From Corynebacterium stercoris (lineage in GTDB: Bacteria > Actinomycetota > Actinomycetes > Mycobacteriales > Mycobacteriaceae): 51,449 nucleotides of DNA. Shown piece by piece: positions 16,515-25,201 of the stretch (within the stretch, counting starts at the first letter, position 1; each line of letters begins with the position of its first letter). The translations under genes and the position numbers were made by a program. The notes under the pieces are model-generated. The model saw nothing but the letters and a program-made list of their open reading frames with translations. It did no database searches and was not told the origin of the DNA. The stretch lies in NCBI RefSeq assembly GCF_024160105.1, contig NZ_JAMFTQ010000015.1:1-51449 (forward strand). The letters run 5' to 3'.

Positions 16515-16610
16515 TCTGGGGGCCTGGTTGGGGACCTGCGCACCCCCGCACCAACCCCCACAAACGGCGAACGCCGCCCTCCCCGCGAACGGGGAAGACG
16601 GCGAGCGTCG

Positions 16611-16630
16611 AAAAACGGGAGTGGCTCCCG
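16611..16630 (-). terminator. Terminator of pstSCAB
   Basis: On the minus strand CGGGAG-CCA-CTCCCG is followed by TTTTT, 12 nt after the pstB stop. A second GC-rich stem-loop (16571-16605) follows. Confidence 0.85.
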
Positions 16631-16641
16631 CCAAAGAACCT

Positions 16642-17418
16642 TTAGCCGAAGCGACCGGAGATGTAGTCCTCGGTCTCCTTCTGGGACGGGTTCTCGAAGA
16701 TGGTGGTGGTGTCGTCGAACTCGACGAGGTGGCCCGGCTTGCCGGTTGCCTCGAGGGAGAAGAACGCGGTCTTGTCGGACACACGAGCAGCCTGCTGCAT
16801 GTTGTGGGTCACGATGACGATGGTGTAGTCGGTCTTCAGCTCGTGGATCAGGTCCTCAACGGCGAGAGTGGAGATCGGGTCGAGAGCGGAGCACGGCTCG
16901 TCCATGAGGAGCACCTCAGGACGCACGGCGATCGCGCGAGCGATGCAGAGACGCTGCTGCTGACCACCGGAGAGGCCGCCGCCCGGCTTGTCCAGACGGT
17001 CCTTGACCTCGTCCCAGAGGTTGGCGCCGCGGAGGGACTCCTCGGTGATCTCTGCGAGCTTCTTCTTGTCCTTCTCACCCTGCAGGGTCAGGCCGGCAAC
17101 GACGTTCTCGGCAATGGACATGGTCGGGAACGGGTTTGCCTTCTGGAACACCATGCCGATGGTGTTGCGCACGGCCACCGGGTCAACCTTCGGGCCGTAG
17201 ATGTTGTGGCCGTCGAGAAGAATGTTGCCCTTCACGGATGCGCCGGGGATGACCTCGTGCATGCGGTTGAGGGTGCGAAGCACGGTGGACTTACCGCAGC
17301 CGGACGGGCCGATGAACGCGGTCACGGCCTTGGCCGGGATGTGCATGTTGACGTTCTGCACGGCGTGGAAGTCGCCGTAGTAGATGTTGACGTCGTCGAG
17401 AACGAGCTTGGTAGACAT
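16642..17418 (-). CDS. pstB: Phosphate ABC transporter ATPase
   Basis: Energises high-affinity phosphate import. 258 residues with Walker [10 protein letters not shown] (37-45), signature LSGGQQQR and Walker [14 protein letters not shown], all in PstB-specific form. Last gene of the minus-strand pstSCAB order, 37 nt after pstA, with AGGAG upstream of the ATG. Confidence 0.97.
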   Translation of the reverse strand: MSTKLVLDDVNIYYGDFHAVQNVNMHIPAKAVTAFIGPSGCGKSTVLRTLNRMHEVIPGASVKGNILLDGHNIYGPKVDPVAVRNTIGMVFQKANPFPTMSIAENVVAGLTLQGEKDKKKLAEITEESLRGANLWDEVKDRLDKPGGGLSGGQQQRLCIARAIAVRPEVLLMDEPCSALDPISTLAVEDLIHELKTDYTIVIVTHNMQQAARVSDKTAFFSLEATGKPGHLVEFDDTTTIFENPSQKETEDYISGRFG

Positions 17419-17455
17419 CTGGGTTTACTCCTGAATGTGGTGGTACGCGGGTGGG

Positions 17456-18445
17456 TTACTTCTTGACCGAGAACTTCTTCGCCACGAAGCGGGCGAGCAG
17501 GTTCAGGGTGACGACGAGGATGACAAGCGTCAGAGCCGCGCCCCAGAGACGGTCGTTCGCAGGGCCGGAAGCGCCGGCCTTCCACATGTCCAGCATGTAC
17601 AGCGGGAGGGAGGACTGCGGCTGGTCGAACATGTTGAACCAGTTCAGTGCCGGGGTGGAGCCGACGAGGACCAGCACCGGCGCGGACTCGCCCATCACGC
17701 GGGCGATGGCCAGCATGATGCCGGTGACGATGCCGGACAGGGCGGTCGGGAGCACGATGCGTGCAATGGTCTTCCACTTCGGCACGCCGAGTGCGTAGGT
17801 GGCCTCGCGCAGGTCCATCGGAACCACGCGGAGCATCTCTTCGGTGTTGCGGACCACAACCGGGATCATGAGCAGGATCAGCGAGAGCGACACGGCGAAG
17901 CCGGAACGCTGCTGGCCCAGCATGGTGATCCACAGTGCGTAGACGAACAGGGCGGCAACGATGGACGGCACACCGGAAAGGATGTCCACCATGAAGGTGG
18001 TGAGCTTGCCCAGGCGGTTGCCGTTGGAGTACTCCACCAGGTAGATGGCGGTGAAGATACCGACCGGGATCGCGAACAGCGACGCGATGAGGGTTTGCAC
18101 AAGCGTACCGACGATTGCGTGCGCGGCACCGCCGCCAGCCTTCGTCGCGCGGACGCCGACCATGTCCTGGGTCCACCAGGCCGGGTCGAACACTGCGGAC
18201 CAGCCGCGGCCGATAACGGTCAGCAGGAGCCACAGCAGCGGGATGAGCGCCAGGATCATGCAGAACCACATCAGGCCGCCCATGAAGGAGTTCATGTTCT
18301 TGCGGCCGGAGGAGATGTCGGTGAACGGGTTGTCGCCGCTGCGTTCAGGGGCCGCGGTGGCGGTGGTGGTGGTCGTCGTGGTGGTGGTCACCTTCGACGA
18401 GGTTGCGCCGGTGTTGGCGCCATTGTTGGGTACTGCGGTAGACAT
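17456..18445 (-). CDS. pstA: Phosphate ABC transporter permease PstA
   Basis: Inner-membrane permease, 329 residues with six helices and the EAA-type loop (LREATYALGVPKWKTIARIVLPTALSGI broken into its parts: EATYALGVPKWKT then IVLPTALSGI). The first ~45 residues are a Thr-rich cytoplasmic tail with nine consecutive threonines, coded by a GTGGTG-like simple repeat at about 18356-18391. GGAAG precedes the ATG. Confidence 0.95.
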   Translation of the reverse strand: MSTAVPNNGANTGATSSKVTTTTTTTTTATAAPERSGDNPFTDISSGRKNMNSFMGGLMWFCMILALIPLLWLLLTVIGRGWSAVFDPAWWTQDMVGVRATKAGGGAAHAIVGTLVQTLIASLFAIPVGIFTAIYLVEYSNGNRLGKLTTFMVDILSGVPSIVAALFVYALWITMLGQQRSGFAVSLSLILLMIPVVVRNTEEMLRVVPMDLREATYALGVPKWKTIARIVLPTALSGIVTGIMLAIARVMGESAPVLVLVGSTPALNWFNMFDQPQSSLPLYMLDMWKAGASGPANDRLWGAALTLVILVVTLNLLARFVAKKFSVKK

Positions 18446-18463
18446 TTTCTTCCTAGCTCCCCA

Positions 18464-19570
18464 CTACTTGTTGACGATCGCGCGGGCGATCGAGTTAACG
18501 ATGAAGGTCAGGAGGAACAGCACCAGACCGGCGGCGATGTAGGCACCAGCGGAAATCGGGTTGTTGAACTCGGCGGACGCGTTAGCGATGGCGGTAGCGA
18601 AGGTGGTACCACCGTCGAAAAGCGAGCCGCGGTAGCTGTTCGCCGGAGCGACGGCCATGTACAGAGCCATGGTCTCACCAAGTGCGCGGCCGAGGCCGAG
18701 CATGGAACCTGCGATGAAGCCGGACATACCGAACGGAATGACGGTCATGCGGATAACTTCCCAGCGGGTTGCGCCGAGTGCCAGGGCGGACTCGATCTGG
18801 CCCGGAGGGGTCTGCACGAAGATCTCGCGTGCGGTCGCGGCGATGATCGGGAGGATCATGATGGCGAGCACGATGCCACCGGTCATCATGTTGCGGCCCG
18901 TGGAGAACGGCGGGGAGTTCTGGTAGGTGGCGAAGAGGAAGAAGTCGCCTGCCCAGGAGTTCAGCCAGGTGTAGAACTTGCCCAGCAGCGGGCCGAGGAC
19001 CTGCGCGCCCCAGAGGCCGTACACGATGGACGGCACGGCGGCGAGCATGTCAACCAGGGTGCCCAGCGGGCGAACCAGGTTGGCCGGCGCGTAGTTGGAG
19101 AGGAACAGCGCGACGCCGAGTGCAACCGGCATGGCGATGATCAGGGCGATCAGGGAGATCGTCAGCGTGGAGAAGAAGAGGTTCGGGATACCGAACTTCA
19201 TGGAATCCAGGTTTGCGGTCTGCCACTGGCCGCCGTAGGTGAAGAAGCCGAGGATGCCGCCTTCGTTACGACGCAGCGGCTCAAAAGCCTGGATGAGCAG
19301 GAAGATACCAATTGCAGCGACCAGCACGGTGATCAGCGCTGCGGAGATGGTGGACAGCGCCTCAAACACGCGGTCGCCCGGGCGCTTCACGCCGGCACCG
19401 GTGTCGTTCGCTGCAGCAGTCTCGCCGGTCACCGGGGTGCCCGTGGTAGCCGGGTCCTGGCCCTTCTCCTTCGGAGTGGCGGTGGAGTGCTGGATTACGG
19501 GATCGGACTTCGTCGCGGGACCTGCGCCGCGGTCGTCGTGTTCGGTAGCAGGCAGTTCGTTGTCAGCCAT
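18464..19570 (-). CDS. pstC: Phosphate ABC transporter permease PstC
   Basis: Partner of PstA; 368 residues with six or seven helices and the permease loop ESALALGATRWEVIRMTVIP. An N-terminal hydrophilic extension of about 65 residues precedes the first helix, as also in PstA. AAAGGA lies before the ATG. Separated from pstS by 172 nt holding a stable hairpin. Confidence 0.95.
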   Translation of the reverse strand: MADNELPATEHDDRGAGPATKSDPVIQHSTATPKEKGQDPATTGTPVTGETAAANDTGAGVKRPGDRVFEALSTISAALITVLVAAIGIFLLIQAFEPLRRNEGGILGFFTYGGQWQTANLDSMKFGIPNLFFSTLTISLIALIIAMPVALGVALFLSNYAPANLVRPLGTLVDMLAAVPSIVYGLWGAQVLGPLLGKFYTWLNSWAGDFFLFATYQNSPPFSTGRNMMTGGIVLAIMILPIIAATAREIFVQTPPGQIESALALGATRWEVIRMTVIPFGMSGFIAGSMLGLGRALGETMALYMAVAPANSYRGSLFDGGTTFATAIANASAEFNNPISAGAYIAAGLVLFLLTFIVNSIARAIVNK

Positions 19571-19642
19571 GTTCGCGAATCCTTTGGGATATGGGTTGGA
19601 TTAAGCAACGGTGACGCAGAACACTGCCTGCATCCCCGCACA

Positions 19643-19690
19643 GATAGACCCCCCGAAATCGACTATGTGTCAGAGATGGGGGGGTCTATC
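19643..19690 (-). terminator. Stable stem-loop between pstS and pstC
   Basis: GATAGACCCCCC (19643-19654) and GGGGGGTCTATC (19679-19690) are perfect 12-bp arms. There is no T run, so it may be an RNase-protecting or partial terminator hairpin giving more pstS than pstCAB mRNA. That role is inferred from position. Confidence 0.7.
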
Positions 19691-19742
19691 GGCCGCAGCA
19701 CCTTACGACAAGGTCAGGTCCCGCGGCCCGAAGTAGCGAGTC

Positions 19743-20891
19743 TTACTGGATCGCGTTGATGGCCTCGCGCAGGCGGTCTGCGTGAGCACCGGTAACCGGG
19801 ATGAAGCCAGCGTCAGCCAGCTCATCATCCTGGGAGTCAAGAGCGATGTTCAGGAAGTCGCGCACCTGGTTAGCGGTTGCCTCGTCGTAGCCGGCGGAGC
19901 AGACGATCTCGTAGGTGGTCAGAACCAGCGGGTATGCACCGTTGTCGTGGGAAGCGAACAGAGCGGAGGAGTCAACAACCATGTTGTGGCCCTCGGTCTT
20001 GAAGGTCAGGTTGTCCAGAGCCTTGCCCACGGACTCCTCGTTCAGCTCAACCGGGCCAGCACCGAAGTCGATGTTTGCCTTCTGGTCAGCGAAGCCAGCC
20101 TCGACGTAGGTGATAGCACCCGGGGTAGCGGAAACTTCCTGTGCAACACCGGAGGAACCGTTTGCACCGGTACCAACAGCGTTCGGGAATGCCTTACCGG
20201 TGGACTCCCACTTGTCCTGGGAAGCTGCCTTCAGGAACTTCTGGAAGTTGTCGGAGGTACCGGACTCGTCGGAGCGGTAGAAGACGTTGATGTCCTGGTC
20301 CGGCAGGGAAGCACCCGGGTTGGACTCGGCGATGGCCGGGTCGTTCCAGTTGGTGATGGTGCCCTGGAAGATGTCGACGATGTTATCGACGGTCAGGTTC
20401 AGCTCGTCAACGCCGTCCAGGTTGTAAGCGATTGCAACCGGGCCGATGACGAACGGCAGGTGCCATGCCTCGTTGCCACCGCAACGGTCAGCAGCCTGCT
20501 GGACCTCCTCCTCCTTCAGCGGGGAGTCAGAACCAGCGAAGACAGCCTGGTTAGCGATGAAGTTCTTGATGCCGGAGCCGGAGCCAGACGGGGTGTAGGC
20601 CAGGGAGGCACCCGGAACCTCGGCTGCGTACACGGAGCCGAAGTAGTCCATAGCGTTCTGCTGGGAGGAAGCGCCCTCAGCAACGAGGGAACCGGTCTGG
20701 CCGGAGAGCTCGTAGTCGCCCTTGGCGGCAGCGGTCTCGGTTGCAGCTGCGTCGGTAGCGGTCTCAACCGCGGTCTCGGTTGCAGTGTTGTCTGCAGCGG
20801 TGTCGTTGGAGTTGCCGCAGGCAACGAGGGAAGCGGAGGATGCTGCGACGACGCCGATGATTGCGGCGGTGCGCTTGAAGTTGCGGATCAC
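19743..20891 (-). CDS. pstS: Phosphate-binding lipoprotein PstS
   Basis: Extracytoplasmic phosphate receptor. From the GTG at 20891 it has 382 residues: signal peptide with lipobox LVAC (Cys25), a Thr/Ala-rich linker, then the PstS domain with GASSQQNAMDYF and YTPSGSGSGIKNF phosphate-binding segments. The GTG is preferred to the earlier in-frame starts because it directly precedes the signal peptide and has GGAAAGG 6 nt upstream. First gene of pstSCAB. Confidence 0.95.
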   Translation of the reverse strand: MIRNFKRTAAIIGVVAASSASLVACGNSNDTAADNTATETAVETATDAAATETAAAKGDYELSGQTGSLVAEGASSQQNAMDYFGSVYAAEVPGASLAYTPSGSGSGIKNFIANQAVFAGSDSPLKEEEVQQAADRCGGNEAWHLPFVIGPVAIAYNLDGVDELNLTVDNIVDIFQGTITNWNDPAIAESNPGASLPDQDINVFYRSDESGTSDNFQKFLKAASQDKWESTGKAFPNAVGTGANGSSGVAQEVSATPGAITYVEAGFADQKANIDFGAGPVELNEESVGKALDNLTFKTEGHNMVVDSSALFASHDNGAYPLVLTTYEIVCSAGYDEATANQVRDFLNIALDSQDDELADAGFIPVTGAHADRLREAINAIQ

Positions 20892-21040
20892 GGGGTACCT
20901 TTCCGGTGTTAAGTAGATCAATGCAAAGAGCATCGGTTCCCGAAGGGCTTGAACCACTCCTGCCTTCTGGCAGACGCAGATCAACTCCGATTACTCACAG
21001 CCGGTAAAGCTACGGGGCGGTGGTTAACCATCGGTATCTA

Positions 21041-21062
21041 GGCAAGTTAACAATCAATGAAC
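21041..21062 (-). promoter_or_regulatory. PHO-box-like direct repeat upstream of pstS
   Basis: On the minus strand GTTCATTGATT and GTTAACTTGCC are two consecutive 11-nt units that each start with GTTnA, like actinobacterial PhoP/PhoR boxes. It lies about 150 nt upstream of the pstS GTG. The cognate PhoR is in this window. Confidence 0.5.
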
Positions 21063-21088
21063 TCTCAAAATTGGCTGTAAAAGCCCAG

Positions 21089-21982
21089 CTAGGAGACTTG
21101 ATTGCGATACACAACATGTGATTCCGCAATTGTGAACCCGATCTCATTGTAGCGTTTCACCGCGGGCTCGTTATCGGCCTCGACATACAGGATGACCTGC
21201 GACGATCCACCTTCCACGAGGTGTTTCAGCCCGACCCCCATGAGAGGCCCCCCCATTCCCTCCCCCCGGTAACTCGAAGACAGGCCAACCACATAGACCT
21301 CACCAGTCCCGCCCGGGTGCCGCTTCGTCCAGTGGAACCCTGCGAGCACAGGTGCTTGCCGACGCTCGTCATACAGCAACCACACCCCTTCCGGGTCGAA
21401 CCATTCCGCGGCCATCCCGCGGTGGAGCCGGTCGAGATCCCATCCGCCCTGCTCCGGGTGCCACGAGAACGCGTCGTTGTTCACGTCCAACCACGCCTGC
21501 TCCACCTCGTCGCGCCCGAAACGCTCGCACGCTTCCGTGTAGTTCAACGCGGCGAACCCCTCCGGCAGCTCAACCGGACCGGCCTCCAGCGCGTCCGCGT
21601 CGATGGCCATCACCAGCAGCTCGCGGGTCTTTTCCATGCCCCGTGCAGCCGCCAGACCCTGGGCCGCCTCGAGGTCGCCGTGGGCCCAGAAGGCCTTGCT
21701 CGAAGGATCGTCGATACGCGCAATGAGCCCCGACGCAACGCCCTGCCTGCGGAAATCCGGGTGGACGGCAAGCTCCACTCCCCCGTCCGGCGCACAGGAC
21801 GCGACGCCGATGAGGTGCTCGCCCTCGTGCGCGACGAGGTGGGTGTGCTCGCGGGCGGGGTCGTCGAGCGCGGCGAGGAACTGCTCGGAGAAGGCGGCGA
21901 TACCGTCGTGGGCCTCGACCTCGTCGAGCAGGGCCTGTGCGCCTGCCACCGGCGCGGATGTGCGTGCAATCTCGGCTGTCAT
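21089..21982 (-). CDS. mshD: Mycothiol synthase (MshD)
   Basis: Last step of mycothiol synthesis: acetylates Cys-GlcN-Ins with acetyl-CoA. 297 residues forming two GNAT domains; acetyl-CoA motifs are PDFRRQGVASGL (about 75) and SSYRGEGMGGPLMGVGL (about 235), and YVEADNEPAVKRYNEIGF ends the active domain. The ATG is preceded 6 nt upstream by TAGCCT on the minus strand, so it is likely leaderless. It diverges from the nitrobindin-like gene with only 23 nt between start codons. Confidence 0.93.
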   Translation of the reverse strand: MTAEIARTSAPVAGAQALLDEVEAHDGIAAFSEQFLAALDDPAREHTHLVAHEGEHLIGVASCAPDGGVELAVHPDFRRQGVASGLIARIDDPSSKAFWAHGDLEAAQGLAAARGMEKTRELLVMAIDADALEAGPVELPEGFAALNYTEACERFGRDEVEQAWLDVNNDAFSWHPEQGGWDLDRLHRGMAAEWFDPEGVWLLYDERRQAPVLAGFHWTKRHPGGTGEVYVVGLSSSYRGEGMGGPLMGVGLKHLVEGGSSQVILYVEADNEPAVKRYNEIGFTIAESHVVYRNQVS

Positions 21983-21988
21983 GCCCCA

Positions 21989-21998
21989 AGGCTACGCT
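21989..21998. promoter_or_regulatory. Overlapping divergent -10 elements, mshD / nitrobindin-like gene
   Basis: AGGCTACGCT holds two -10 hexamers sharing the central TA: TAGCCT on minus (21994 to 21989), 6 nt before the mshD ATG, and TACGCT on plus (21993-21998), 7 nt before the ATG at 22006. Both fit the corynebacterial TANNNT consensus and both mRNAs would start at or next to the ATG. Confidence 0.6.
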
Positions 21999-22005
21999 GG
22001 GACGC

Positions 22006-22650
22006 ATGTCTGACAACGAAATCACCACCAAAGACACCCTCGACGGCAGCGCGGCCGTGAACCTCGCCGCGGAGCAGTCGAAGCGCACCGCGCACCGCAA
22101 TATCCCGGGCCTCGGCTTCGAGGACTTCCCGCTGGAGGATGACACGGCGAACCTCCGCCAGGGCCCCAGCCTGCACGACGGGCTGCTGGCGCTGCTGCCG
22201 CTCGTCGGCGTGTGGCAGGGCACCGGCCAGGCGGATGACCACGGCGAGCAGTACAGCTTCGGCCAGCAGCTGGTCATCTCCCACGACGGCGAGAACTACC
22301 TGCGCTTCGAGTCCCGCATCTGGCGTCTCGACGACGAAGGCGGCGCCGCCGGCGCCGACCAGCGCGAGGTGGGCTTCTGGCGCATCTCCGAGAAGGACGA
22401 GATTGAGGTGACGCTGACCAGCTCCCGCGGCCTCGTGGAGGTGCTTTACGGCCAGCCGGTCAACGAGCGCGCGTGGCGCATCGAGAGCGCCAGCACCATC
22501 GCCACCGAAACCGGCCCCGCCGACCACGGCCCGGGCCGCCGCCTGTACGGCCTGATGCCGAACAACAACCTCGGCTGGGTGGACGAGCGCGTGGTCGACG
22601 GCGGGCTCGTGCCGTACATGTCCGCCGAGCTCGAGCGCGTCGCGGGCTAG
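22006..22650 (+). CDS. Nitrobindin-like beta-barrel protein lacking the heme-ligand His
   Basis: A 214-residue protein of the nitrobindin/FABP-like family, with the barrel motif GVWQGTGQ at 68-75 and alternating beta strands. Nitrobindins bind heme through a His near the C-terminus in a PHL-type segment; here the matching segment reads LVPYMSAEL with Tyr204, so the ligand seems absent. Database families already separate such ferric nitrobindin-like proteins in corynebacteria. The ATG at 22006 is chosen by the leaderless -10. Function unknown; it neighbours mshD and could relate to nitrosative or thiol stress (inference). Confidence 0.82.
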   Translation: MSDNEITTKDTLDGSAAVNLAAEQSKRTAHRNIPGLGFEDFPLEDDTANLRQGPSLHDGLLALLPLVGVWQGTGQADDHGEQYSFGQQLVISHDGENYLRFESRIWRLDDEGGAAGADQREVGFWRISEKDEIEVTLTSSRGLVEVLYGQPVNERAWRIESASTIATETGPADHGPGRRLYGLMPNNNLGWVDERVVDGGLVPYMSAELERVAG

Positions 22651-22670
22651 GGCGCCAACGCACCCTGCCG

Positions 22671-22694
22671 GGTAGGGCGCGTCAGCGCCCTACC
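22671..22694. terminator. Palindrome at the nitrobindin/pabC convergent end
   Basis: GGTAGGGCGC and GCGCCCTACC are perfect 10-bp arms around GTCA. They overlap the pabC stop region and can serve both directions. No T tract. Confidence 0.6.
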
Positions 22695-23599
22695 GCCGCG
22701 GCGATGAGCTCGCGGATCTCCGCCTCGTTGTCCGGCACCGGCAGCTTCTTGTCGTTCAGCCTGGTCACGCGCGCGCAGATGCGCGTGGAGCTGACCAGCC
22801 ACACCGACTCCGCCTTGTACAGCTCGCCCAGGTAGATGTCCTTGGCCTTGCATTTCCAGCCGCGCTCGGAGGCGTAGTCGAATAGCGCCGCCTGCGTGGT
22901 GCCGGGCAGGATGCCGGGCCCAGGCGCGGGGGTGCGCAGGCGCTGGTCTTTCTTCACCATGACCACGCTGCTGGTCGCACCCTCGAGCACACGCTCTCCG
23001 TCGTCTGTGGGCTCCGTATAGATAACGTCGTCGTAGCCCTGCGAGCGCGCCCATCGCAGCGCCGCCATGCTCGCCGCGTAGTTCAACGTCTTCGCCTCGA
23101 CGGCCATCCACGGCACGTCGGCAGCCACGCTGAGGCCCCTCGGTGTGGTCACCACGGCGACACCCTCCTCGCGCTGGCGCAGCACGTCGTCGGCAACCGG
23201 GCGCACGGTGAGCCACGCGGTGGGCACGCCCGTGGTCTCGCGGCCGCGGGTCATGGTCCACATGCATTTTGCTTCGGGGGCGAGGGAAGGATCGTCGTCA
23301 AGCATGCGCTCCCTGCAGTAATCCGCGACGGCCTCCTCGGTGGCCTTGACCCATTGCTGCGCGTCCGGCTCGGGCAGCGCGAGCGCGGCAGCGGAGCGGG
23401 TGAAGCGCGCGAGGTGCTTGTCCAGGTTCAGCGCGCGCCCGCCGCGGACCAGGATTGTCTCGAAGACGCCGTCGCCGCGGGTGACGGCCGCGTCATCCCA
23501 AAACACGTGCGGCATGTTGGGGTTTTGCCTGCGTATCGGCCCGCCGAACGGCTCCACGAGGTAGATCACGGGTTCAGGGGGAAGCAGCGATTGACCCAT
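22682..23599 (-). CDS. pabC: Aminodeoxychorismate lyase (class IV aminotransferase)
   Basis: PLP enzyme releasing pyruvate from 4-amino-4-deoxychorismate to give p-aminobenzoate for folate. 305 residues; PLP lysine Lys170 in VEAKTLNY, FWDDAAVTRGDGVFETILV near the N-terminus, and EGATSSVVMVKK. Branched-chain or D-amino-acid aminotransferase activity is the alternative within the fold. The minus-strand -10-like CATAAT (23608-23613) lies 8 nt before the ATG. Divergent from the YgfZ gene, a folate-dependent protein. Confidence 0.88.
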   Translation of the reverse strand: MGQSLLPPEPVIYLVEPFGGPIRRQNPNMPHVFWDDAAVTRGDGVFETILVRGGRALNLDKHLARFTRSAAALALPEPDAQQWVKATEEAVADYCRERMLDDDPSLAPEAKCMWTMTRGRETTGVPTAWLTVRPVADDVLRQREEGVAVVTTPRGLSVAADVPWMAVEAKTLNYAASMAALRWARSQGYDDVIYTEPTDDGERVLEGATSSVVMVKKDQRLRTPAPGPGILPGTTQAALFDYASERGWKCKAKDIYLGELYKAESVWLVSSTRICARVTRLNDKKLPVPDNEAEIRELIAAAVGR

Positions 23600-23631
23600 A
23601 ACCCGCCATTATGCCCCTATGATCGGGCCGC

Positions 23632-24756
23632 GTGACGTACCGCTCTGCATTGTTGGACTTCCCCGGCGCCGCCGCGTCCGAAGGCGCCTCGCTTCTCGAC
23701 GCCGCCGGCGTCCCCCTCCACTACGGCGACCCCCTCGGCGAGCAGCGCCGCCTCGCCGAGCGCCCCGGGCTTGTCGACCGCTCCCAGCGCACCGTGATCA
23801 CCGTCGCCGGGCCGGACGCGCCGGTATTCCTCAACAACCTGCTCTCGCAGAAGCTCGACGACGCCTCCCCCGGCTTCGCCGGCGCCGCGCTCGACCTGGA
23901 CATGCAGGGCCACGTGCTGCACCACGCCGACATGCTTTACGACGGCACCACCTTCCACCTCGACGTTCCCGCCGCCCAAGGCCCCTCGCTCCTCGACTAC
24001 CTGCGCCGCATGATCTTCTGGTCCGACGTCACGGTCGACGAGGCGGACCTCGCCATCGTCACCCTCCTCGGCCCCGCCGGCTTCGCGCAGCGCATCCCCG
24101 GGGCGCTGTGGGAGCGCGAGGTGCCGTGGCTGCAGGGCTTTTCGCGTATCGACGTCTGTCTTCCCCGCCCCGAACTTCCCGCCGCCGCCCGCGCGTGGAC
24201 CGACGCCGGCGGCGACCTCACCGGCCTTTTGGCGTACACCGCCCAGCGCGTGCGCGCCGGCGAGCCGGAACTGCGCGCGGACCTGGACGAGAAGTCCATT
24301 GCGCACGAGGTGCCGCGGTTCATCACCCGCGGCGGCGATGCCGGCGGTGCTGGCGCCAGCGCTGCAGAAGGCGCCGGCGCCTGGCCGGGCGCCGTCCACC
24401 TGCACAAAGGCTGCTACCGCGGCCAGGAAACCGTCGCGCGCGTGGAGAACCTCGGCCGCTCCCCCCGCCTCCTCGTCATGCTGCAGCTCGACGGCTCCTC
24501 CCCCACCGAGCCCGAGCCGGGCACCGTGATCACCGCGAACGGCCGCAAGGTAGGCCGCCTCGGCACCGTGATCCACGACGCCGACGAGGGCCCCATCGCC
24601 CTCGCCCTGGTCAAGCGCTCCGCCCTCCCCGACACTCCCCTAGATATCGACGGCACCGCCGCCTCCGTCGACCCCGCGTCCCTCCCGGTTTTCGAAGGCG
24701 AGAAGGCGGGTAAGGCAGCCGTCGAAAAGCTCAAGCGAGGTCTGGGGCCAGCGTAA
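23632..24756 (+). CDS. ygfZ: Folate-binding YgfZ/GcvT-like protein
   Basis: Member of the YgfZ (IBA57-like) group that supports Fe-S enzyme maturation or repair in a folate-dependent way. 374 residues with the diagnostic motif KGCYRGQE at 259-266 (Cys261) and the GcvT beta-barrel at the C-terminus. A Gly/Ala-rich insertion sits at about 235-253. The start is GTG at 23632, with TATGAT (23618-23623) 8 nt upstream, consistent with a leaderless or near-leaderless mRNA. Confidence 0.9.
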   Translation: MTYRSALLDFPGAAASEGASLLDAAGVPLHYGDPLGEQRRLAERPGLVDRSQRTVITVAGPDAPVFLNNLLSQKLDDASPGFAGAALDLDMQGHVLHHADMLYDGTTFHLDVPAAQGPSLLDYLRRMIFWSDVTVDEADLAIVTLLGPAGFAQRIPGALWEREVPWLQGFSRIDVCLPRPELPAAARAWTDAGGDLTGLLAYTAQRVRAGEPELRADLDEKSIAHEVPRFITRGGDAGGAGASAAEGAGAWPGAVHLHKGCYRGQETVARVENLGRSPRLLVMLQLDGSSPTEPEPGTVITANGRKVGRLGTVIHDADEGPIALALVKRSALPDTPLDIDGTAASVDPASLPVFEGEKAGKAAVEKLKRGLGPA

Positions 24757-24802
24757 AACGCGCAGCATACAGGGCGGAAGGGAATTTTTTGGGGGTATTG
24801 GC

Positions 24803-24808
24803 TATGAT
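24803..24808 (+). promoter_or_regulatory. -10 element for the DUF3073 gene
   Basis: TATGAT in the 129-nt gap before the DUF3073 gene. The ATG is 78 nt downstream, so this mRNA would have a leader, with AAGGGGG before the ATG. The gap also holds a direct repeat GGCCGCC twice. Confidence 0.5.
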
Positions 24809-24885
24809 GTCACGCAGGACAATACTTTCGAATAGAAGAGGCCGCCTGTTCTAGGCCGCCCGAACCACCTCAAGGGGGTCACGCC

Positions 24886-25113
24886 ATGGGTCGCGGACGC
24901 GCCAAAGCAAAGCAGACCAAGGTCGCTCGCCAGCTCAAGTACAACTCTCCCGAAATGGACCTCGACTCCCTGCAGCGTGAGCTCGCGGGTCAGGCACCGG
25001 CGAACAGCTGGGACGAGGATGACGAGGTGGACCAGTACGGCGACTACGCTGACTACGCCGATTGGGACGACGACGCTGATGATTTCGGCGGCAACGCCGC
25101 GGCAGCTCGCTAG
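24886..25113 (+). CDS. DUF3073 small acidic protein
   Basis: A 75-residue actinobacterial protein: a basic N-terminus (MGRGRAKAKQTKVARQLKY), then a strongly acidic, tyrosine-containing tail with DYADYADWDDDADDF. DUF3073 proteins have no assigned function. A strong terminator follows 34 nt after the stop, so it is a single-gene unit. Confidence 0.9.
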   Translation: MGRGRAKAKQTKVARQLKYNSPEMDLDSLQRELAGQAPANSWDEDDEVDQYGDYADYADWDDDADDFGGNAAAAR

Positions 25114-25146
25114 CCTGTAGCGCGGCGTGGTCCGCGCGTTCTGCAC

Positions 25147-25168
25147 AGCACCCTTCGGGGTGCTTTTT
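25147..25168 (+). terminator. Terminator of the DUF3073 gene
   Basis: AGCACCC-TTCG-GGGTGCT followed by TTTT. A copy of the dispersed motif (GCTTGCCGACGTTC, then TCTTCCCCGCCCC) starts at 25169. Confidence 0.92.
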
Positions 25169-25201
25169 GCTTGCCGACGTTCTCTTCCCCGCCCCGCTTT
25201 C

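Noticed and set aside
16571..16605. GC-rich stem-loop near pstB as a further repeat family member
   Set aside because: It is an ordinary hairpin close to the pst terminator and shares no motif with the TGACAGCTCCAA array.
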